In this document: in pieces, positions 6,454 to 8,620 of the stretch
Layout: every line of letters starts with the position of its first letter
Numbering within the stretch: the first letter of the stretch is position 1
Origin: Acidimicrobiales bacterium
Lineage (GTDB): Bacteria; Actinomycetota; Acidimicrobiia; Acidimicrobiales; RAAP-2
Direction: 5' to 3'
Assembly: GCA_017883125.1 (NCBI GenBank)
Contig: JADGOD010000203.1
Coordinates: 1-8,620, forward strand
Length of the DNA stretch: 8,620 nucleotides
The notes under the pieces: model-generated
What the model was told of the DNA's origin: nothing
What the model saw: only the letters and a program-made list of their open reading frames with translations
The model's database searches: none
Translations under genes and position numbers: made by a program

Positions 6454-7076
6454 TCTCACTCGAGAAGCGGCGCCTCTACCTCTGCACCAACGCCCGGAGC
6501 GACATCGAGGACTTCCTGGCCCAGTGCATCGACGGCGGAGTCGACATCGTCCAGCTCCGGGAGAAGGACCTCGAGGCCCGTGGGCTCTTCGAGATGGCTG
6601 CCCGGTGCCAAGCGGTCTGCGCCGAGCGTTCGGTTCCGTTCATCATGAACGACCGCCCTGATCTGGCCCTTGCCCTCGGAGCCGACGGGGTCCACGTCGG
6701 ACAGGACGATGTGACGGTCCACGTGTGCCGCGCGATCCTCGGTGACGACGCGATCATCGGGCTGTCGACCCACGCCTCCGACGAGCTGGCTGCTGCCGTC
6801 AGCGAGAGGGTGACGTACCTCTCGGCCGGACCCATCGAGGCGACACCGACGAAGCCCGGCCGGCCCGGCACCGGCATCGCCTATGCCACCGAGGCCGTCG
6901 GTGTATCGCCGGTCCCGGTGTTCGTGACAGGTGGCGTGACCGCTCAGCGGGTGCCCGAGCTCGTCGCCGCCGGCGTGGAGCACTTCGTCGTGGTCCGCGC
7001 CTTGACTTATGCCGACGACCCGTACGCAGCGGCGAAGGCGTTGAGAAGGGCTATCGATGCCGAGATCGGCGACTAA
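6450..7076 (+). CDS. thiE: Thiamine-phosphate synthase
   Basis: Joins the hydroxymethylpyrimidine diphosphate and thiazole phosphate carboxylate moieties to give thiamine phosphate. It is a 208-residue TIM-barrel protein of normal length. Substrate and Mg-binding signatures are in order: QLREKDL at 35-41, MNDRPDLA at 66-73, GADGVHVGQDD at 77-87, GLSTHA at 104-109, GPIEATPTKPG at 127-137 (the pyrophosphate-binding T-x-TK element), and FVTGGV at 158-163. Retention of QLRxK, NDR and TPTK separates it from TenI-type aminases. The start is TTG, overlapping the stop of the HhH gene and preceded by GAAGG. No other thiamine gene is nearby, and no TPP riboswitch is possible immediately upstream, since the genes are coupled. 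The stop overlaps the convergent hydrolase gene by 4 nt. Thiamine diphosphate is also the cofactor of E1 enzymes, but a functional link to the lipoyl block is only suggestive. Confidence 0.93.
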   Translation: MISLEKRRLYLCTNARSDIEDFLAQCIDGGVDIVQLREKDLEARGLFEMAARCQAVCAERSVPFIMNDRPDLALALGADGVHVGQDDVTVHVCRAILGDDAIIGLSTHASDELAAAVSERVTYLSAGPIEATPTKPGRPGTGIAYATEAVGVSPVPVFVTGGVTAQRVPELVAAGVEHFVVVRALTYADDPYAAAKALRRAIDAEIGD

Positions 7077-7819
7077 CGCAGCCGGTCAAGCCACCCCATC
7101 AGGGTCGCCACCATGCGTGGGTCAGCTCGAAGCCAGTGGCCCGCCCCCTGGATGATCCGGAGCTCGGCATGCCCCTCCGCCGCGTCGACGAGCTGGCGTG
7201 CTGCGGACAGCGGGACGATCGGGTCATCAGACCCGTGAACGATCATCATCCTCCGGGGCGGGATGAGCGCAGCCGCCCCGAGGGGATCGAGGGCGAGAAC
7301 GTCGGCCACGAGCTGGTTGGGGGCCATGAGCGGTTCCTTATCGACGACGCCAGCCCGCTGGCACGAGGCGGCGAACTGCTCCGCTGGACCGCACCATGCA
7401 CCGAGATCGGCAGGAGTGGCGAAGGTGGCAACCCCTCGGACGTCTTCGTCGTCGACCGCCATCCGGAGCGCCAGTGCCCCGCCAAGGCCGAATCCAGCCA
7501 GCACCACGCCGGTGTGACCTGGTGTCAGCTCGGCGATCACCGTAGCGAGGTCCTTGCGCCACCCTGACGCCGAGAACGTGCCGGGAGAGAGACCCACTCC
7601 CCGGAGGGAGGCGACCGCTACCGTCCAGCCGGACTCGGCGCTGACCCGCTCGGCGAGATCGGGAAGCAGCTGGCTGGCGATACGGCCGCCGCCGCGGCTC
7701 AGCGGCAGGCCATGACAGAGGAGGAGGAGCTGACCGCTGGCCGTCGCCTTCGGTGCTGTCGCCAGCTCGGTGTTGATGACACCGGATTCCCCGGCGACGG
7801 GGATCGTCTGGAGTGACAA
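7073..7819 (-). CDS. Alpha/beta-hydrolase-fold protein lacking the nucleophile serine
   Basis: A 248-residue alpha/beta-hydrolase-fold protein of unknown substrate. The oxyanion-type HG is at 36-37 (LLLLCHGLPLS). The nucleophile elbow, usually G-x-S-x-G, reads GFGLGG at 109-114, so position 111 is Gly (codon GGC) rather than Ser. The other triad members look present: Asp198 or Asp199 in VHGSDDPIVP and His228 in GAGHWLR. The lid region (about 136-175) carries AWCGPAEQFA and a Pro/Asn-rich turn. No signal peptide is seen. The start is a TTG at 7819 with no clear ribosome-binding site; I found no alternative start nearby. It follows the acyl-CoA dehydrogenase stop by 23 nt on the same strand, so the two are probably co-transcribed. 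It may bind rather than hydrolyse a ligand, or use another nucleophile; the function is not assigned. Confidence 0.85.
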   Translation of the reverse strand: MSLQTIPVAGESGVINTELATAPKATASGQLLLLCHGLPLSRGGGRIASQLLPDLAERVSAESGWTVAVASLRGVGLSPGTFSASGWRKDLATVIAELTPGHTGVVLAGFGLGGALALRMAVDDEDVRGVATFATPADLGAWCGPAEQFAASCQRAGVVDKEPLMAPNQLVADVLALDPLGAAALIPPRRMMIVHGSDDPIVPLSAARQLVDAAEGHAELRIIQGAGHWLRADPRMVATLMGWLDRLR

Positions 7820-7842
7820 TGGCGCGAGCGCCGAGGCCCGGC

Positions 7843-8620
7843 TCAGATCCCGAGCTTCTGAGCCAGCAGCTCGCGGTGGTATGCCGGTTCACCGAAGAGG
7901 ATCTCGGAGGACTTGGCGCGCTTGAAGTACAGGTGGGCGTGGTGCTCCCACGTGAAGCCGATGCCGCCGTGGATCTGGATGTTCTCCGCTGCGGTGTGGA
8001 AGTAGGCCTCTGAGCAGTACGACTTGGCCAGGCTGGCCACGACCGGGAGCTCGTCGTTGTCCTCTGCGGCAGCCCAGCCTGCGTAGTACGCCGCAGACTT
8101 CGCCGACTCGACCTCGAGGAGCATGTCGGCGCACTTGTGCTTGATGGCCTGGAAGCTTCCGATGGGGCGGCCGAACTGGATGCGGTTCTTCGCGTACTCC
8201 ACGGCGTTGTCGAGGCAGCGCTGGGCGCCACCGACCTGCTCGGCGGCGAGTGCGACGGCTGCGAGCTGCAGGGTCTTCTCAAGTCCGGGCCCGGCAGCAC
8301 CATCGGTGCCGATGAGGCGGGCCGGTGTGTTCTCGAACTCGAGTCGAGCCTGCTTGCGGGTCTGGTCCATCGTCGAGAGCGACTCTCGGATCAGGCCCTC
8401 TGCATCACCGTCGACGGCGAAGAGGCTCAGACCAGCAGCGGTGCGGGCGGCAACCAGGATCAGCGAGGCGGTGAAGCCGTCGATCACGTAGTTCTTCGCG
8501 CCGTTGAGCACCCAAGAGTCACCGTCCTTGGTGGCGGGAAGAGCGATGGCGTCGAGCTCCCAGCGCCCCGAGTCCTCGGTGATCGCAAGCGTGGCGATGG
8601 TCTCGCCCGAGGCGATGCCC
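7843..8620 (-). CDS. Acyl-CoA dehydrogenase (FadE-like), 5' end outside window
   Basis: FAD enzyme predicted to introduce the alpha-beta double bond into an acyl-CoA. The C-terminal 258 residues are visible and the frame runs off the right edge. A GTG at 8511 is internal, since the sequence before it is already family-like (TLAITEDSG, then WVLNGAKNYV from the central beta domain). The C-terminal helical domain shows LAAEQVGGAQRCLDNAVEY, the FAD-contacting RIQFGRPIGSFQAIKHKCAD, and IQIHGGIGFTWEHHAHLYF. Where medium-chain enzymes have catalytic Glu in YEGT, this protein aligns LFGEP; the Glu of TWEH or GEP could take the role, as in a common actinobacterial FadE group, but the alignment is by eye. 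Substrate class is unknown. It precedes the hydrolase-like gene by 23 nt. Confidence 0.93.
   Translation of the reverse strand, partial: GIASGETIATLAITEDSGRWELDAIALPATKDGDSWVLNGAKNYVIDGFTASLILVAARTAAGLSLFAVDGDAEGLIRESLSTMDQTRKQARLEFENTPARLIGTDGAAGPGLEKTLQLAAVALAAEQVGGAQRCLDNAVEYAKNRIQFGRPIGSFQAIKHKCADMLLEVESAKSAAYYAGWAAAEDNDELPVVASLAKSYCSEAYFHTAAENIQIHGGIGFTWEHHAHLYFKRAKSSEILFGEPAYHRELLAQKLGI

Noticed and set aside
7338..8303. 321-codon minus-strand frame overlapping the hydrolase and dehydrogenase genes
   Set aside because: Out-of-frame Ser/Arg/Pro-rich translation typical of shadows; both overlapped genes are recognisable families.

Overview
The window is GC-rich, gene-dense DNA that looks like the chromosome of an actinobacterium (Actinomycetota). 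The evidence is the order E2 - lipB - lipA, which mycobacteria share, a small HhH repair-like protein of an actinobacterial type, an actinobacterial-style acyl-CoA dehydrogenase, and frequent TTG starts. Acidimicrobiia is my best guess at class, but this is inference. I see no mobile elements, tRNA, rRNA or CRISPR array.

Layout: (1) 1-953, plus strand: 3' part of a TrmA/RumA-type RNA uracil-5-methyltransferase. (2) 950-5206, minus strand: a tightly coupled lipoic-acid block read as E3 (lpd), then E2-like lipoyl protein, then one long ORF that fuses LipB to LipA. (3) 5300-5749, minus strand: RNase HI. (4) 5872-7076, plus strand: an HhH-GPD-like protein coupled to thiE, divergent from rnhA. (5) 7073-8620, minus strand: an acyl-CoA dehydrogenase (5' end outside the window) followed by a small alpha/beta-hydrolase-fold protein.

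The central block is the most interesting part. It holds a lipoyl carrier (E2-like), the flavoenzyme that reoxidises it (E3), and a single polypeptide predicted to attach octanoate (LipB part) and insert the sulfurs (LipA part). The E2-like protein keeps the lipoyl and E3-binding domains. Its acyltransferase domain has lost the conserved catalytic His (Arg instead) and other active-site signatures, so it may serve as a lipoyl carrier or scaffold rather than an acyltransferase. No E1 gene lies in the window.

Two other proteins also keep a fold but seem to lack a defining catalytic residue: the alpha/beta-hydrolase (Gly in place of the nucleophile Ser) and the HhH protein (no Asp where HhH-GPD glycosylases carry it). 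Both convergent gene pairs overlap by exactly four bases through their stop codons, leaving no room for terminators.
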